64,000 nucleotides of DNA. Source: Pontibacter deserti (GTDB lineage: Bacteria > Bacteroidota > Bacteroidia > Cytophagales > Hymenobacteraceae). The first letter of the stretch is position 1, and the number at the start of each line of letters is the position of its first letter. Positions 17,124 through 26,522 of this stretch are shown piece by piece. The position numbers were made by a program, and so were the translations under genes. Below the pieces are notes generated by a model. That model was not told the DNA's origin. It ran no database searches and saw nothing but the letters and a program-made list of their open reading frames with translations. Location: positions 310,001 to 374,000 of the forward strand of contig NZ_JALPRS010000003.1 of assembly GCF_023630255.1 (NCBI RefSeq). The letters are read 5' to 3'.

Positions 17124-18287
17124 ATGAAAAATTTTACTATTTTAACTATAGCATCGGCGCTATCCTTGCTTTTAGCTGGCTGCAGCGGCTCCAATGGAAT
17201 GCAGTCTTCGGAGTACGATGATATGTACTATAGCACTGCAGATAAGACTGAATATGTGCAACCTGTTGAGGAAGCTTATGCGCAGGCCGAAGAAGCAGAG
17301 CAGCAGCCTGAAACCACCACTGAAGAAGGTGTTCTGAACCCGGAATATTCTGAAAGAAGCAGCACCAATACAGATAACTATTACGGAGACGAATATTATG
17401 ATGGGCGCGAATATGACCCACGTGATAACTGGTACCGCCCGAACTACTCATTTGTAGACCCTTCGTGGGCGTATAATAATTACCCTGTTTACAACAGCTA
17501 TAGTAGTTACAGAAGCTATCGCCACCGCTATGCAGATCCGTTTTACGATCCATTCTACTACGATCCGTTTTATTACGACCCATTTGCTTACAGGCCTTTC
17601 TATGGAAGTGGTTTAACAATAGCTATTAGCTATAACTATGGATGGGGCGGATACTATGGGCGTTATAATCCATACTGTTATCGCCCATACTATAGCAACT
17701 ACTACGGTGGCTACAACCACTACTATGGTGGATACTACGGCCATAATTATGTTTATGATTACCCTCGCTATGTTCAGCCTTACAAAGTACAGTATGGTCC
17801 GCGTGGCGAGCGTGGTGGTGTAGTAACAGATGGTGTACAGCGTGACGGTCGTGCGGAGCGTGGCCTTTCAACGGAGGGCAATGAGCAGCGTGCAACACAG
17901 AGGCGGCCTGGCAGAACTACCGATCGTGCGGGAATGCCAACAACAGAAGACTCTAAAGAAGTAATCACTGGTCAACCATCGCGCGAGAATTACCGACCAC
18001 GTAGTGGCGAAGCAAGACCTGTCCGTGGCCGAATAGAAAGAACGCAGGAAGATCAGCAGCGTGAACAACCTGTTAACCGCCCGGCAGCAACGGAAACACG
18101 CCCTAGGCGTGAATACCGCCAGGAGCAACGCAGCACCGAAACAAGAGAAAGCGCACCACGCCGTGAGACTACCCGTTCTTACGAACAGCGCGAAACCCGA
18201 CGATCTGAGCCGGCTCCGAGCAGAAGCAGCAGCAGTGGTAGCAGCAGCGAAAGTAAGAGCAGCGGACGACCGCCGAGGGGTAATTAA
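17124..18287 (+). CDS. Tyr-rich/Arg-rich low-complexity lipoprotein
   Basis: Function unknown. I place the start at ATG 17124, not at an upstream in-frame alternative, because it gives a clean lipoprotein signal (LLLAGC, Cys20) and the -7 element at 17087 lies between the two. The 387-residue chain has three parts: an acidic linker with many Glu/Gln (about 25-95), a Tyr/Gly/Pro-rich middle with YDPFYYDPF repeats and YYGGYNHYYGGYYG (about 100-230), and a long Arg/Glu/Gln/Ser-rich tail ending in Ser runs and RPPRGN. It is probably disordered and exposed outside the inner membrane. It is 22 bp upstream of a FadL-like porin gene and likely co-transcribed with it. Confidence 0.7.
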   Translation: MKNFTILTIASALSLLLAGCSGSNGMQSSEYDDMYYSTADKTEYVQPVEEAYAQAEEAEQQPETTTEEGVLNPEYSERSSTNTDNYYGDEYYDGREYDPRDNWYRPNYSFVDPSWAYNNYPVYNSYSSYRSYRHRYADPFYDPFYYDPFYYDPFAYRPFYGSGLTIAISYNYGWGGYYGRYNPYCYRPYYSNYYGGYNHYYGGYYGHNYVYDYPRYVQPYKVQYGPRGERGGVVTDGVQRDGRAERGLSTEGNEQRATQRRPGRTTDRAGMPTTEDSKEVITGQPSRENYRPRSGEARPVRGRIERTQEDQQREQPVNRPAATETRPRREYRQEQRSTETRESAPRRETTRSYEQRETRRSEPAPSRSSSSGSSSESKSSGRPPRGN

Positions 18288-18309
18288 TCCTATTCAGTAA
18301 AAGAACCAC

Positions 18310-19875
18310 ATGAGAATGAATAAGCTATTTTCTGCCAGCCTGGCGCTACTGCTGGGCTGGAGCGGAACCGCTTTGGCTCAGAACGAGGAAGACGCATTGC
18401 GCTACACCCGTTTCGGTCTGCAGGGTTCAGCACGTATACAAGGTATAGGCGGTGCACAAACCGCACTTGGCGCTGATATTTCAACGATGGCTACTAACCC
18501 GGCCGGGCTGGGTATGTTCCGGAGGTCAGAAGGTAACTTTAGCCTGGGCTTTACCAATAACAGCACATCTTCCCTTTTTATGGGAAATACTACGCCGGAT
18601 GAGCGCACAACTTTTAATATACCGCAGGGTGGGGTTGTGTTCAGTAACCGTAAAGACGACAGCGATGGCAGCGACTGGCGCGGAACAGCCTTTGGGGTAA
18701 GTATAACCAGACTCAACAACTTTAATAACCAGACTACCTACAACGGAACTGTTCAGCCACCTAACACTATAGTGGATTACTTTGCAGAACAGGCAAACTT
18801 AAACGGCCGAACTGAAGCTGATCTGGATGCTGAGTTTGGAGATTATGTTTCGCTGGAGGGCTTAGCTTACGGTACTTACCTGATCAATTTTAAAGACATA
18901 TATGGTAACACTGTTGCGGATGCCCAGCCACTGTACAGTGAAGGCGATATAACCCAGATAGAGGAACTGGAGCGCAGAGGATCTCAGAACCAGATTGACC
19001 TGGCTTTTGGTACCAGCTTCCGTGATAAAATATACTTAGGCGCATCATTCGGTATCGTAACTTCTAATTTTACGCAGGAGCGCATTTTCCGGGAGTCAGG
19101 ATATTTTATTGAAAGACTTGAGCAAGTGGATGAAGACACTGATGAAATAGTTTCAGATGGTAATTATAGCTTGGAATTGCGCGATGAATTTAACACAGAA
19201 GGAGCGGGCGTTAACTTGAAAATCGGCGTTATAGTTAGGCCGATCGATGCCATTCGATTTGGTGTAAGTATACAGACACCAACAGCTTACAACTTTATAG
19301 AAACTTATGACCGCTCTCTGTACTCAACCCTTAATACAACAGAAAATGGCCTTGATAACTATAGCGCCACTGAGTTGCCGGGTGAGTTCTCTTACCAGTT
19401 AACCACACCATTCCGCGCAAATACTGGTTTGGCTGTGTTCCTAGGCAAGTATGGCTTTATAACCGCTGATGCAGAATTTGTAGACTATAGTAATATGCGC
19501 TTCTCAGAAGACGAGGATGACAGCGGGTTTGGTAGTTACTTTAGCGGTATAAACAGCCGTATCAGCGAAACTTATAAATCAGCGATGAACTATAGAATCG
19601 GAGCTGAAGGCCGTTATGAAGTGTTCAGGTTGCGCGCAGGTTATGCTATTTCCGAAAGCCCTTATAAGAACAGTGCTTTTGATGCCAAAGTGAATATATT
19701 TACACTCGGTGCCGGTGTGCGCCTGCAAAAGTATTATGCTGATATAGCTTATGCCCATACAACCGGTAATAGCTTATATTCACCTTATACTTTCAGCAAC
19801 GGCGAAGGTAACCCGGTAGTAGATATAGAGAATAAGCAGTCGAATGTAATGTTCACTGTTGGCATGAACTTCTAA
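18310..19875 (+). CDS. FadL/OmpP1-like outer-membrane protein
   Basis: Outer-membrane beta-barrel of 521 residues with a signal peptide of about 24 residues ending ALAQ. The N-terminus of the mature protein, ALRYTRFGLQGSARIQGIGG, and the following TALGADISTMATNPAGLG are characteristic of the OmpP1/FadL/TodX family, where the NPAG motif lies in the hatch. The rest consists of alternating strands and the chain ends in FTVGMNF with a C-terminal Phe, as expected for barrel assembly. In E. coli FadL takes up long-chain fatty acids; the cargo here is unknown. A hairpin terminator follows. Confidence 0.88.
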   Translation: MRMNKLFSASLALLLGWSGTALAQNEEDALRYTRFGLQGSARIQGIGGAQTALGADISTMATNPAGLGMFRRSEGNFSLGFTNNSTSSLFMGNTTPDERTTFNIPQGGVVFSNRKDDSDGSDWRGTAFGVSITRLNNFNNQTTYNGTVQPPNTIVDYFAEQANLNGRTEADLDAEFGDYVSLEGLAYGTYLINFKDIYGNTVADAQPLYSEGDITQIEELERRGSQNQIDLAFGTSFRDKIYLGASFGIVTSNFTQERIFRESGYFIERLEQVDEDTDEIVSDGNYSLELRDEFNTEGAGVNLKIGVIVRPIDAIRFGVSIQTPTAYNFIETYDRSLYSTLNTTENGLDNYSATELPGEFSYQLTTPFRANTGLAVFLGKYGFITADAEFVDYSNMRFSEDEDDSGFGSYFSGINSRISETYKSAMNYRIGAEGRYEVFRLRAGYAISESPYKNSAFDAKVNIFTLGAGVRLQKYYADIAYAHTTGNSLYSPYTFSNGEGNPVVDIENKQSNVMFTVGMNF

Positions 19876-19895
19876 CTTAACTTTACTTCCAGTTT

Positions 19896-19928
19896 AAAAA
19901 GCGTTAGTCTCCTGGGCTGGCGCTTTTT
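19896..19928 (+). terminator. Terminator after the FadL-like gene
   Basis: AAAAAGCG (19896-19903) pairs with CGCTTTTT (19921-19928); the loop is 17 nt. Confidence 0.65.
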
Positions 19929-20047
19929 GCTTTTATAGGTTATAGTTATACTTTGAGCAGCTATAGGTATGGTTTTGGCTATAACGTATGGCAGAACCAT
20001 AATAATCCTATAAATTAGGGGAGCTAAACTAACAATTAACGAATCAC

Positions 20048-22282
20048 ATGTATATCAAACTCAGATCAAACCTTTTGGCTGCTTTGCTGCTTTGCTTTGC
20101 CTTTGTGGCGCAGGCGCAGCAGAAAAAAGACATTACCTTGGAGGATATCTACCGCAAAGGTACCTTCAGAGCCCAGTCGGTGTATGGTGTAAACTGGATG
20201 AAAGATGGCCAGTACTACAGTTCTACCGTAGCTGATGATCAGAACAAAGTAACAGACATTGTAAAGTATGATGTAACTACGGGCAAACCGGTAAGCACCA
20301 TCATAGAAGGCGAAAACCTGAAACCTGCCGGCAGCAGCACACCTATCCAGTTCGATGGTTATACTTTCTCTTCAGATGAGAAGAAAGTGTTGTTCTCTAC
20401 AGATACAGAGCAGATTTACCGCCGTTCTTCCAAAGCAGAGTTCTACATCTACGATATTGCTTCTAAAAAACTAACTAAGCTTAGCGATGGCGGCAAGCAG
20501 CTATATGCTACATTCTCGCCCGATGCGCAGCGCGTGGCTTTTGCCCGCGAAGGCAACATGTTCGTGACAGACCTGAGCAACATGAAGGAGACGCAGATCA
20601 CGACAGATGGCAAGTATAATTCCATCATTAACGGGTATGCGGACTGGGTGTACGAAGAAGAGTTCTCGTTTGCACAGGGCTTCCATTGGTCGCCGGATGG
20701 TAAGAAGATAGCTTTCTATACTTTTGATGAGACCAACGTGCCGGAGTTTAACATGCAGATGTGGGGCGAGCTTTACCCGCAGGATTACAAGTTTAAATAC
20801 CCAAAACCAGGCGAGGCTAACTCAAAAGTAAAAGTATCGGTGTATGATGTGGCCAGCGGCAAAACGGTTAAGATGGACACTGGCAACGAAGAAGATATCT
20901 ACATTCCGCGCATCAAGTGGACGAACAACCCGAACCTGTTGTCTATTCAGCGCATGAACCGCCTGCAGAACACACTGGAGATTCTGCATGCCAACGCTAC
21001 AACCGGTAAAGCCGATGTGGTTCTGAAAGAAACAGACAAAGCGTACATTGATATTACAGACGACCTGACTTACCTGAAAGATGGTAAGAACTTCATCCAT
21101 ACATCGGAGAAAGATGGTTTTAACCACCTGTACCTGTACAACATGAAGGGCAAACTGGTGCGCCAGATCACGAAAGGCAACTGGGAAGTAAGCAGCTATG
21201 TAGGCTTCGACGAGAAGAACGACCGTTTATACTTCATGTCTACGGAAGTATCGCCACTTGACCGCCACCTGTACAGCATCAGCAGCAAAGGCAAAAACAA
21301 AAAGCGCCTGACAACTGAAGCCGGCACGCACAACATCAACATGAGCGCCGACTTTAAGTATTACCTGGATTATGCTTCTGCTGCAAACGTGCCAACTACA
21401 GTAAGCCTGCACACTGCTAAAGATGGCAAGCAAATAAAAATGCTGGAAGACAACGCGAAGCTGAAAAACACACTGGCGCAGTATGATATTGCCAAGCAGG
21501 AGTTCTTTAAAATGAAGACTACTGACGGTACAGAGTTGAACGGCTACATGATCAAGCCAACAGATTTTGATCCGAAGAAGAAATACCCTGTACTGATGTT
21601 TGTGTACGGTGGCCCGGGTTCTCAGACAGTAACTAACAGCTGGGGTGGTGCAAATTACCTGTGGTTCCAGGTGCTGGCCAATAAAGGTATAATTGTGGTG
21701 AGCGTGGATAACCGTGGTACCGGTGCCCGTGGTGCCGAATTTAAGAAAGTGACTTATGCTAACCTTGGCAAGTATGAGATAGAAGACCAGATTGAAGCTG
21801 CTAAGTGGCTGGGCAACCAGTCTTATGTAGATAAGAACAGAATCGGTATCTGGGGCCATAGCTTTGGTGGCTACATGACGCTGCTTGGCCTTACAAAAGG
21901 CAATGGTGTATTTGCTGCAGGTATAGCTGTTGCACCAGTAACTAACTGGAGATACTATGATACCATTTACACAGAACGTTTCCTGAAAAAGCCACAGGAT
22001 AATGCCGCAGGATATGATGATAACTCGCCCTTATTCTTTGCTGACAAACTGCAGGGTGAGCTATTGCTGATACACGGTACCGGCGACGATAACGTACACT
22101 TCCAGAATGCGGTAGCCATGCAGGATGCATTAATAAGCGCTAACAAACAGTTCGAAAGCTTCTATTACCCTAACCGTAACCACGGCGTGGGTGGTGGTAT
22201 TACATCGCTGCATCGCTTTAACATGATGACCAACTTCCTGGAGCGCAAGCTTATAAAACAGCCTGCTGAGCAGAACCAGTAA
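20048..22282 (+). CDS. Dipeptidyl peptidase IV (S9 family)
   Basis: Exported serine peptidase releasing Xaa-Pro dipeptides. The protein has 744 residues with a signal peptide ending AQAQ. The N-terminal beta-propeller (about 40-480) carries the double-Glu substrate motif in DWVYEEEFSF, which holds the free N-terminus of the peptide. The C-terminal alpha/beta-hydrolase has Ser605 in GHSFGGY, Asp680 in GTGDDN and His712 in NRNHGVGG, so the triad is complete. It is probably periplasmic and serves peptide use. A small hairpin at 22306-22327 ends the message. Confidence 0.96.
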   Translation: MYIKLRSNLLAALLLCFAFVAQAQQKKDITLEDIYRKGTFRAQSVYGVNWMKDGQYYSSTVADDQNKVTDIVKYDVTTGKPVSTIIEGENLKPAGSSTPIQFDGYTFSSDEKKVLFSTDTEQIYRRSSKAEFYIYDIASKKLTKLSDGGKQLYATFSPDAQRVAFAREGNMFVTDLSNMKETQITTDGKYNSIINGYADWVYEEEFSFAQGFHWSPDGKKIAFYTFDETNVPEFNMQMWGELYPQDYKFKYPKPGEANSKVKVSVYDVASGKTVKMDTGNEEDIYIPRIKWTNNPNLLSIQRMNRLQNTLEILHANATTGKADVVLKETDKAYIDITDDLTYLKDGKNFIHTSEKDGFNHLYLYNMKGKLVRQITKGNWEVSSYVGFDEKNDRLYFMSTEVSPLDRHLYSISSKGKNKKRLTTEAGTHNINMSADFKYYLDYASAANVPTTVSLHTAKDGKQIKMLEDNAKLKNTLAQYDIAKQEFFKMKTTDGTELNGYMIKPTDFDPKKKYPVLMFVYGGPGSQTVTNSWGGANYLWFQVLANKGIIVVSVDNRGTGARGAEFKKVTYANLGKYEIEDQIEAAKWLGNQSYVDKNRIGIWGHSFGGYMTLLGLTKGNGVFAAGIAVAPVTNWRYYDTIYTERFLKKPQDNAAGYDDNSPLFFADKLQGELLLIHGTGDDNVHFQNAVAMQDALISANKQFESFYYPNRNHGVGGGITSLHRFNMMTNFLERKLIKQPAEQNQ

Positions 22283-22305
22283 TCAGATAAAAGTTTAAAT
22301 TTGAA

Positions 22306-22333
22306 AAGCCTCTCTATTTTAGGGAGGCTCTTC
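22306..22333 (+). terminator. Terminator after the DPP IV gene
   Basis: AGCCTC (22306-22311) pairs with GAGGCT (22324-22329); the run after it is CTTCTGTTTT. It overlaps the upstream TTG start that could be proposed for the next gene and argues against that start. Confidence 0.55.
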
Positions 22334-22345
22334 TGTTTTAAATTG

Positions 22346-23086
22346 ATGGACGCACGATACGAAGAGAAATATCACACCCTGGAAGAGCAGCACTGGTGGT
22401 TCAGGGCGCGGCGTCACATGGTTTATACATTGGTGCAGGAGCTGAACCTGCCACCTGATGCGGCTATACTTGAAGTCGGCTGCTCTGCTGGTCCCTTGCT
22501 GCTACAACTACAGCAAGCCGGCTACACCAATTTAACAGGTATAGATGTAAGCAAAAAGGCTATTGCTTTAGGGCAGCAGCGCGGCCTGAAAGGTATAAGT
22601 GTAATGGATGGCGCCAAAATTACATTCCCGGATGCTGCTTTTGATTTAGTAATTACTTCAGATGTGCTGGAGCATATTGCAGATGATGCCAAAGCCATAC
22701 AGGAGTGGGCGCGGGTGTTAAAGTCAGGTGGTAAAATGATCGTGTTTGTACCGGCTTTTCAGCATTTATGGAGCGGCCACGATGTGGTGAACCATCACTT
22801 CAGGCGTTATACTAAAACACAATTGAAAGCTATAGTTGCACAGGCTGGCTTACAGGTAAATCGGGCATCGTACTGGAACTTCAGTTTATACTTCCCGACA
22901 TGGGTGGTACGCAGGCTGCAGAATAGTATAGCATCAGAAAATAGCCCTCACGAGGATAACCTGCAGCAAGTACCGGGTATCGTTAATGGCGTACTAACAA
23001 CCCTTGTAAAGCTGGAAAACAAAGTGTTGAAAAAGATGGACCTGCCGATAGGGGTAAGTACGTTTGTGTTGGCAGAGAAAGTATAA
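22346..23086 (+). CDS. Class I SAM-dependent methyltransferase
   Basis: Cytoplasmic methyltransferase of 246 residues. I start it at ATG 22346; a TTG at 22301 would read through the preceding terminator. The N-terminal HTLEEQHWWFRARRHMV is common in sugar, quinone and lipid methyltransferases of this group. SAM motif I is ILEVGCSAGPLL; motif II/III text is FDLVITSDVLEHI and LKSGGKMIVFVPA. HHFRRYTKTQL is also typical. The acceptor cannot be told from sequence, and neighbours give no clue. Confidence 0.85.
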   Translation: MDARYEEKYHTLEEQHWWFRARRHMVYTLVQELNLPPDAAILEVGCSAGPLLLQLQQAGYTNLTGIDVSKKAIALGQQRGLKGISVMDGAKITFPDAAFDLVITSDVLEHIADDAKAIQEWARVLKSGGKMIVFVPAFQHLWSGHDVVNHHFRRYTKTQLKAIVAQAGLQVNRASYWNFSLYFPTWVVRRLQNSIASENSPHEDNLQQVPGIVNGVLTTLVKLENKVLKKMDLPIGVSTFVLAEKV

Positions 23087-23181
23087 CTGCACCATATTTA
23101 AGTAGTTACAAGTATAAAAGTAAAAGCTGATGTGCTATATTTATACTTTATTTTAGCTACCTTCTAATTATCCCTGAAACT

Positions 23182-23973
23182 ATGAAATTACTTTTCCTGC
23201 TGGCGCTGCCTCTTCTGTTTGGCGCATTCCAGGCTGCCAACACCACCCGCGACAAAGCGTTGGAAGAGCTGGCCAATGCCGAGCGTAACTTTGCCGCCAC
23301 TTCTGTTAAAAAAGGATTCCACCAGGCGTTTGTTGAAAACATGGCTGATGATGGAATTGTGTTTGCACCAACGCCAACTAATGGTAAAAAACTGCACGCT
23401 GAGGCCCCTGAAAGCAACGCTGTACTTAAATGGTATCCTGCCTATGCTGATATTTCCAAGTCGCTGGACTGGGGTTATACTACAGGGCCTTACCAGTTTA
23501 AAGCCAATCCCGAAGCTAAAAAACCTGTAGGCGCCGGTTTTTATTTATCAGTCTGGAAGAAGCAACCTGACGGGAAGTGGAAAGTAGCTGTAGATATGGG
23601 GAATAATTTCTCCCCGGAACTGCTTAAAGAAGAAGCCTACCAGCCAACTGCAGCTATAAAAGGCGAAGCAGCTAAAGGTACAAAAGAAGACCTGTTGGCG
23701 AAAGACGTACAAAAAGTACAGCCGTATACTTCAGAAACATTGATCTATCGTTTCGGGCAGTATCCGGTAAAGTATAAAGACCTGGCGGCCAAACCTGCAT
23801 CTGATATAACTTACATTAATATGGGGTATGATATTTCTCCGGCTGCAGACATGGCTTATACTTATGGCAGCTATAAGCAGGGAGAAACAGCAGGCCATTA
23901 CCTGAAAGTATGGAAAATGCTAAACAGTGAATGGAAACTGGTTGCACATAATCTGGTTCCGGATAAGAAATAG
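23182..23973 (+). CDS. Secreted tandem NTF2-like (DUF4440-type) protein
   Basis: The 263-residue protein has a signal peptide of about 19 residues ending AFQA. Two similar halves are visible: the first (about 23-150) with ALEELANAERNFAATSVKKG and YLSVWKKQPDGKWKVAVD, the second (about 160-263) with YGSYKQGETAGHYLKVWK and EWKLVAHNL. The pattern Y-x-x-V-W-K ... W-K-x-V at the end of each half is the NTF2/SnoaL cone fold, seen in DUF4440 proteins. No catalytic residues can be assigned. It is convergent with the RelA-like gene, 5 bp apart. Confidence 0.75.
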   Translation: MKLLFLLALPLLFGAFQAANTTRDKALEELANAERNFAATSVKKGFHQAFVENMADDGIVFAPTPTNGKKLHAEAPESNAVLKWYPAYADISKSLDWGYTTGPYQFKANPEAKKPVGAGFYLSVWKKQPDGKWKVAVDMGNNFSPELLKEEAYQPTAAIKGEAAKGTKEDLLAKDVQKVQPYTSETLIYRFGQYPVKYKDLAAKPASDITYINMGYDISPAADMAYTYGSYKQGETAGHYLKVWKMLNSEWKLVAHNLVPDKK

Positions 23974-23978
23974 GAGCG

Positions 23979-24839
23979 TTAACTTCCCGTCAGTTTAGCC
24001 AGGCAAGCATATAAATATTGTTTTTCCTGCTCTTCAACTGGTAACATGTCTATATGGCTATGGAGCTGAGACACAGTTACCCTAGGTTCTGCTTTTGCGT
24101 TGTACATATACGTATGCAGATCATCAGCCAATGCCTGAATCTGTGTAGCCACCTCATCGGCAGTACTTGTGAAATGGTTTAACAGCCAAAGCAACCTGTG
24201 CAGTAATTCGTTCGGTTTATGGTCGGGGTAGCGAATGCGATGGTCCACTTCGCTCCAGCCCTCTTCGAACAATGTTTTAACCTGAACCTCCACAAAATAT
24301 TGTTGCCGGGCCGGCTTTACTTTAATAATGTAGTGCTGTGCCTTATAACCCCTATCGTTTACAAAAACTCTGTAGTTGCGGGAAGAGAATTTTTTAGCCT
24401 CTAAAAGGCCGTTTCTTCTTACATATGCATAAGGTTCTCTTTTCAGCTCCCAGATCTGCTGTATGTAATTACCTATTTCGTGACAGGTTTCTTTGTACAG
24501 GTGCAGTATTCGTACGCCTACCAGGTCGTTTATAAATTCAAGGTAATTGCTAGTGTTTAAGTGGCGGTCAGGATACTCTTTCTTTTTCCGGATGATCTTT
24601 TTCAGCAGATGTAGCGGCTCTTTTACCCTGTAACGCACGGCATGCACATCTTTCTGCCGCATTACGGTGTTAGCTACCAACATGGCAATGTCTTGCAGCT
24701 CTTCTCCACGCCTGATGTAATCGTTGTAAATATCTTCCAGCTCGTTAGCAATTAAGCCCTTTTCATACAGGCTTCCTTCACTTTCGCATAGCTTTGAAAG
24801 TATAACAGGAAATGTCGCTATCTGTAAATGACCAGCCAT
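23979..24839 (-). CDS. RelA/SpoT-type nucleotide synthetase, stand-alone
   Basis: Probable small alarmone synthetase that would make (p)ppGpp or a related nucleotide. The 286-residue chain has only the synthetase domain; no HD hydrolase, TGS or ACT part is present. Family positions include RVKEPLHLLKKI, INDLVGVRIL, GYKAQHYIIKV and EVQVKTLFEEGWSEVDHRIRYP. The last motif has Lys where the RelA consensus (EIQIRT) has Arg. A helical N-terminus of about 70 residues and a helical tail flank the domain, as in other single-domain synthetases. Nearby genes are convergent or transcribed away, so it is monocistronic. The exact product is uncertain. Confidence 0.8.
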   Translation of the reverse strand: MAGHLQIATFPVILSKLCESEGSLYEKGLIANELEDIYNDYIRRGEELQDIAMLVANTVMRQKDVHAVRYRVKEPLHLLKKIIRKKKEYPDRHLNTSNYLEFINDLVGVRILHLYKETCHEIGNYIQQIWELKREPYAYVRRNGLLEAKKFSSRNYRVFVNDRGYKAQHYIIKVKPARQQYFVEVQVKTLFEEGWSEVDHRIRYPDHKPNELLHRLLWLLNHFTSTADEVATQIQALADDLHTYMYNAKAEPRVTVSQLHSHIDMLPVEEQEKQYLYACLAKLTGS

Positions 24840-25037
24840 TTTTTACTTCGGAACATACCAGCTATACTTAAAGTACGCTTCTCAGTCAAAAAAAGGCTTA
24901 ATCTATACCTGCAAACTATTGGCGTTGGCTACTTTTTACAACCAGCTGCGCGTTTACCTGAAGTTGTAAGCAAGCACAATATATTTAAAGTATAAGATAG
25001 ATCAGCTTATATCTCTGACGCTTGCACTCTTGTCCGC

Positions 25038-26483
25038 CTACAACTTTACGCAAACATTCTGCGGCTCTGTAAAGAAGCGGAGTACTTCAAAACCACCTTC
25101 ACGGCCAACGCCGGAGTTTTTCATGCCGCCAAAAGGAGTTCGTAAATCACGCAGGAGCCAAGTGTTTATCCAGATGATGCCGCTGTGCACCTGGTGTGCT
25201 ACCCGGTGAGCACGTTGCAGGTTGTTTGTCCAGATGGTGGCAGAAAGCCCGTAGTCGGTGCAGTTGGCGTATTGTATAACTTCTTCTTCTGTATCGAAAG
25301 GAGTGAGGGTGACGACCGGGCCAAAAATCTCTTCGGTGTTGGTGCGACAGTTGTAAGGCAAACCTTCGATTATAGTTGGGGCAATAAACCAGCCATTTGC
25401 ACAGCGGCCATCTACCTGCACCCGCTGCCCTCCGGTAAGTATAGTTCCGCCTTCCTGTTTAGCCAGTTCTATGTAAGAAAGCACCTTCTGCATGTGTTGT
25501 TCCGATACCACAGCACCCAGTTTAGAGCCTTCTTCCATCGGGTCGCCTACGGTCATGACTTTTACTTTCCCTACAAAAGCATCCCTGAACTTCTCATACA
25601 ATGGCCGTTCTATAAAAATGCGGGAACCACACAGGCAGATTTGCCCCTGGTTGGCAAACGACGAATGTATGGAAGTGTGCAGCGCGTTGTTAAAGTCGCA
25701 GTCAGCAAAAATAATGTTCGGGTTCTTACCACCTAGTTCCAGAGACAGCTTTTTGAACATCGGAGCAGCCGTAGCCGCTATTGTTCGTCCGGTAGTGGTG
25801 CCGCCTGTAAAAGAGATAACCGGTACTTTGGGATGAGCCGTCATGGCAGCGCCTACTTTATGCCCGTAGCCATGCACAATGTTCAGTACGCCGGCCGGTA
25901 AACCTGCTTCTATACAAATCTCCGATAACAGGAAAGCCGTCATGGGGGTAACTTCCGAAGGCTTGGCAACTACACAGTTCCCGGCAGCCAGGGCAGGGGC
26001 TATTTTCCAAGTAAATAAGTATAAAGGCAGGTTCCAGGGTGATATGCAGCCAACCACCCCATGCGGATGGCGCACGGTATAGTTAATAGCATCGGTACCT
26101 TCCATGTAATGTGCTTCCGAAGCAAAATGCTGTATAGCAGTGCCATAAAAACGCATGTTGCTGCTTGCCCGCGGAATATCTACAGACATGGCCAGTTTAA
26201 GCGGTTTACCATTATCAATAGATTCTGCTTCGGCTAGCCGGCACATGTTCTGGTCTATCAGGTCAGCTATCTTTATCAGAATGCGGCCGCGTTTCTCAGC
26301 AGGTGTCTTAGACCACGCCGTAAAAGCCGCTAACGCCGCCTGCACTGCCTGCTCCACGTCCTGCTCATCAGAGTCTGGTATAAGAGAGTATACTTCTCCA
26401 ATAGCCGGATTATAGTTGTCGATATACTGCCCTGCCACAGGCATTACCAGCTGTCCGTTTATGTAATTATGTATGTGCTGCAC
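25038..26483 (-). CDS. Aldehyde dehydrogenase, probably 2-aminomuconate 6-semialdehyde dehydrogenase
   Basis: NAD-dependent aldehyde dehydrogenase of 481 residues. The fold is complete: Asn151 in SPWNLPL, FTGGTTTGR (225-233), general base Glu249 in ELGGKNP and nucleophile Cys283 in NQGQICLCGSRI. The C-terminal FGGMKNSGVGREGG is also intact. ALDH8-like features and its place beside kynurenine genes point to oxidation of 2-aminomuconate 6-semialdehyde to 2-aminomuconate, the step after ACMS decarboxylase. Assignment among ALDH subfamilies is inferred from context. It is the last gene of a minus-strand group with the small membrane protein and the SDR. Confidence 0.82.
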   Translation of the reverse strand: MQHIHNYINGQLVMPVAGQYIDNYNPAIGEVYSLIPDSDEQDVEQAVQAALAAFTAWSKTPAEKRGRILIKIADLIDQNMCRLAEAESIDNGKPLKLAMSVDIPRASSNMRFYGTAIQHFASEAHYMEGTDAINYTVRHPHGVVGCISPWNLPLYLFTWKIAPALAAGNCVVAKPSEVTPMTAFLLSEICIEAGLPAGVLNIVHGYGHKVGAAMTAHPKVPVISFTGGTTTGRTIAATAAPMFKKLSLELGGKNPNIIFADCDFNNALHTSIHSSFANQGQICLCGSRIFIERPLYEKFRDAFVGKVKVMTVGDPMEEGSKLGAVVSEQHMQKVLSYIELAKQEGGTILTGGQRVQVDGRCANGWFIAPTIIEGLPYNCRTNTEEIFGPVVTLTPFDTEEEVIQYANCTDYGLSATIWTNNLQRAHRVAHQVHSGIIWINTWLLRDLRTPFGGMKNSGVGREGGFEVLRFFTEPQNVCVKL

Positions 26484-26522
26484 TGCGGTAGAATTAATAA
26501 TGAATAAGTAACAATAAGTAAT

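Noticed and set aside
22301..22345. TTG start for the methyltransferase
   Set aside because: It reads through the DPP IV terminator and adds residues with no family similarity. ATG 22346 fits better.
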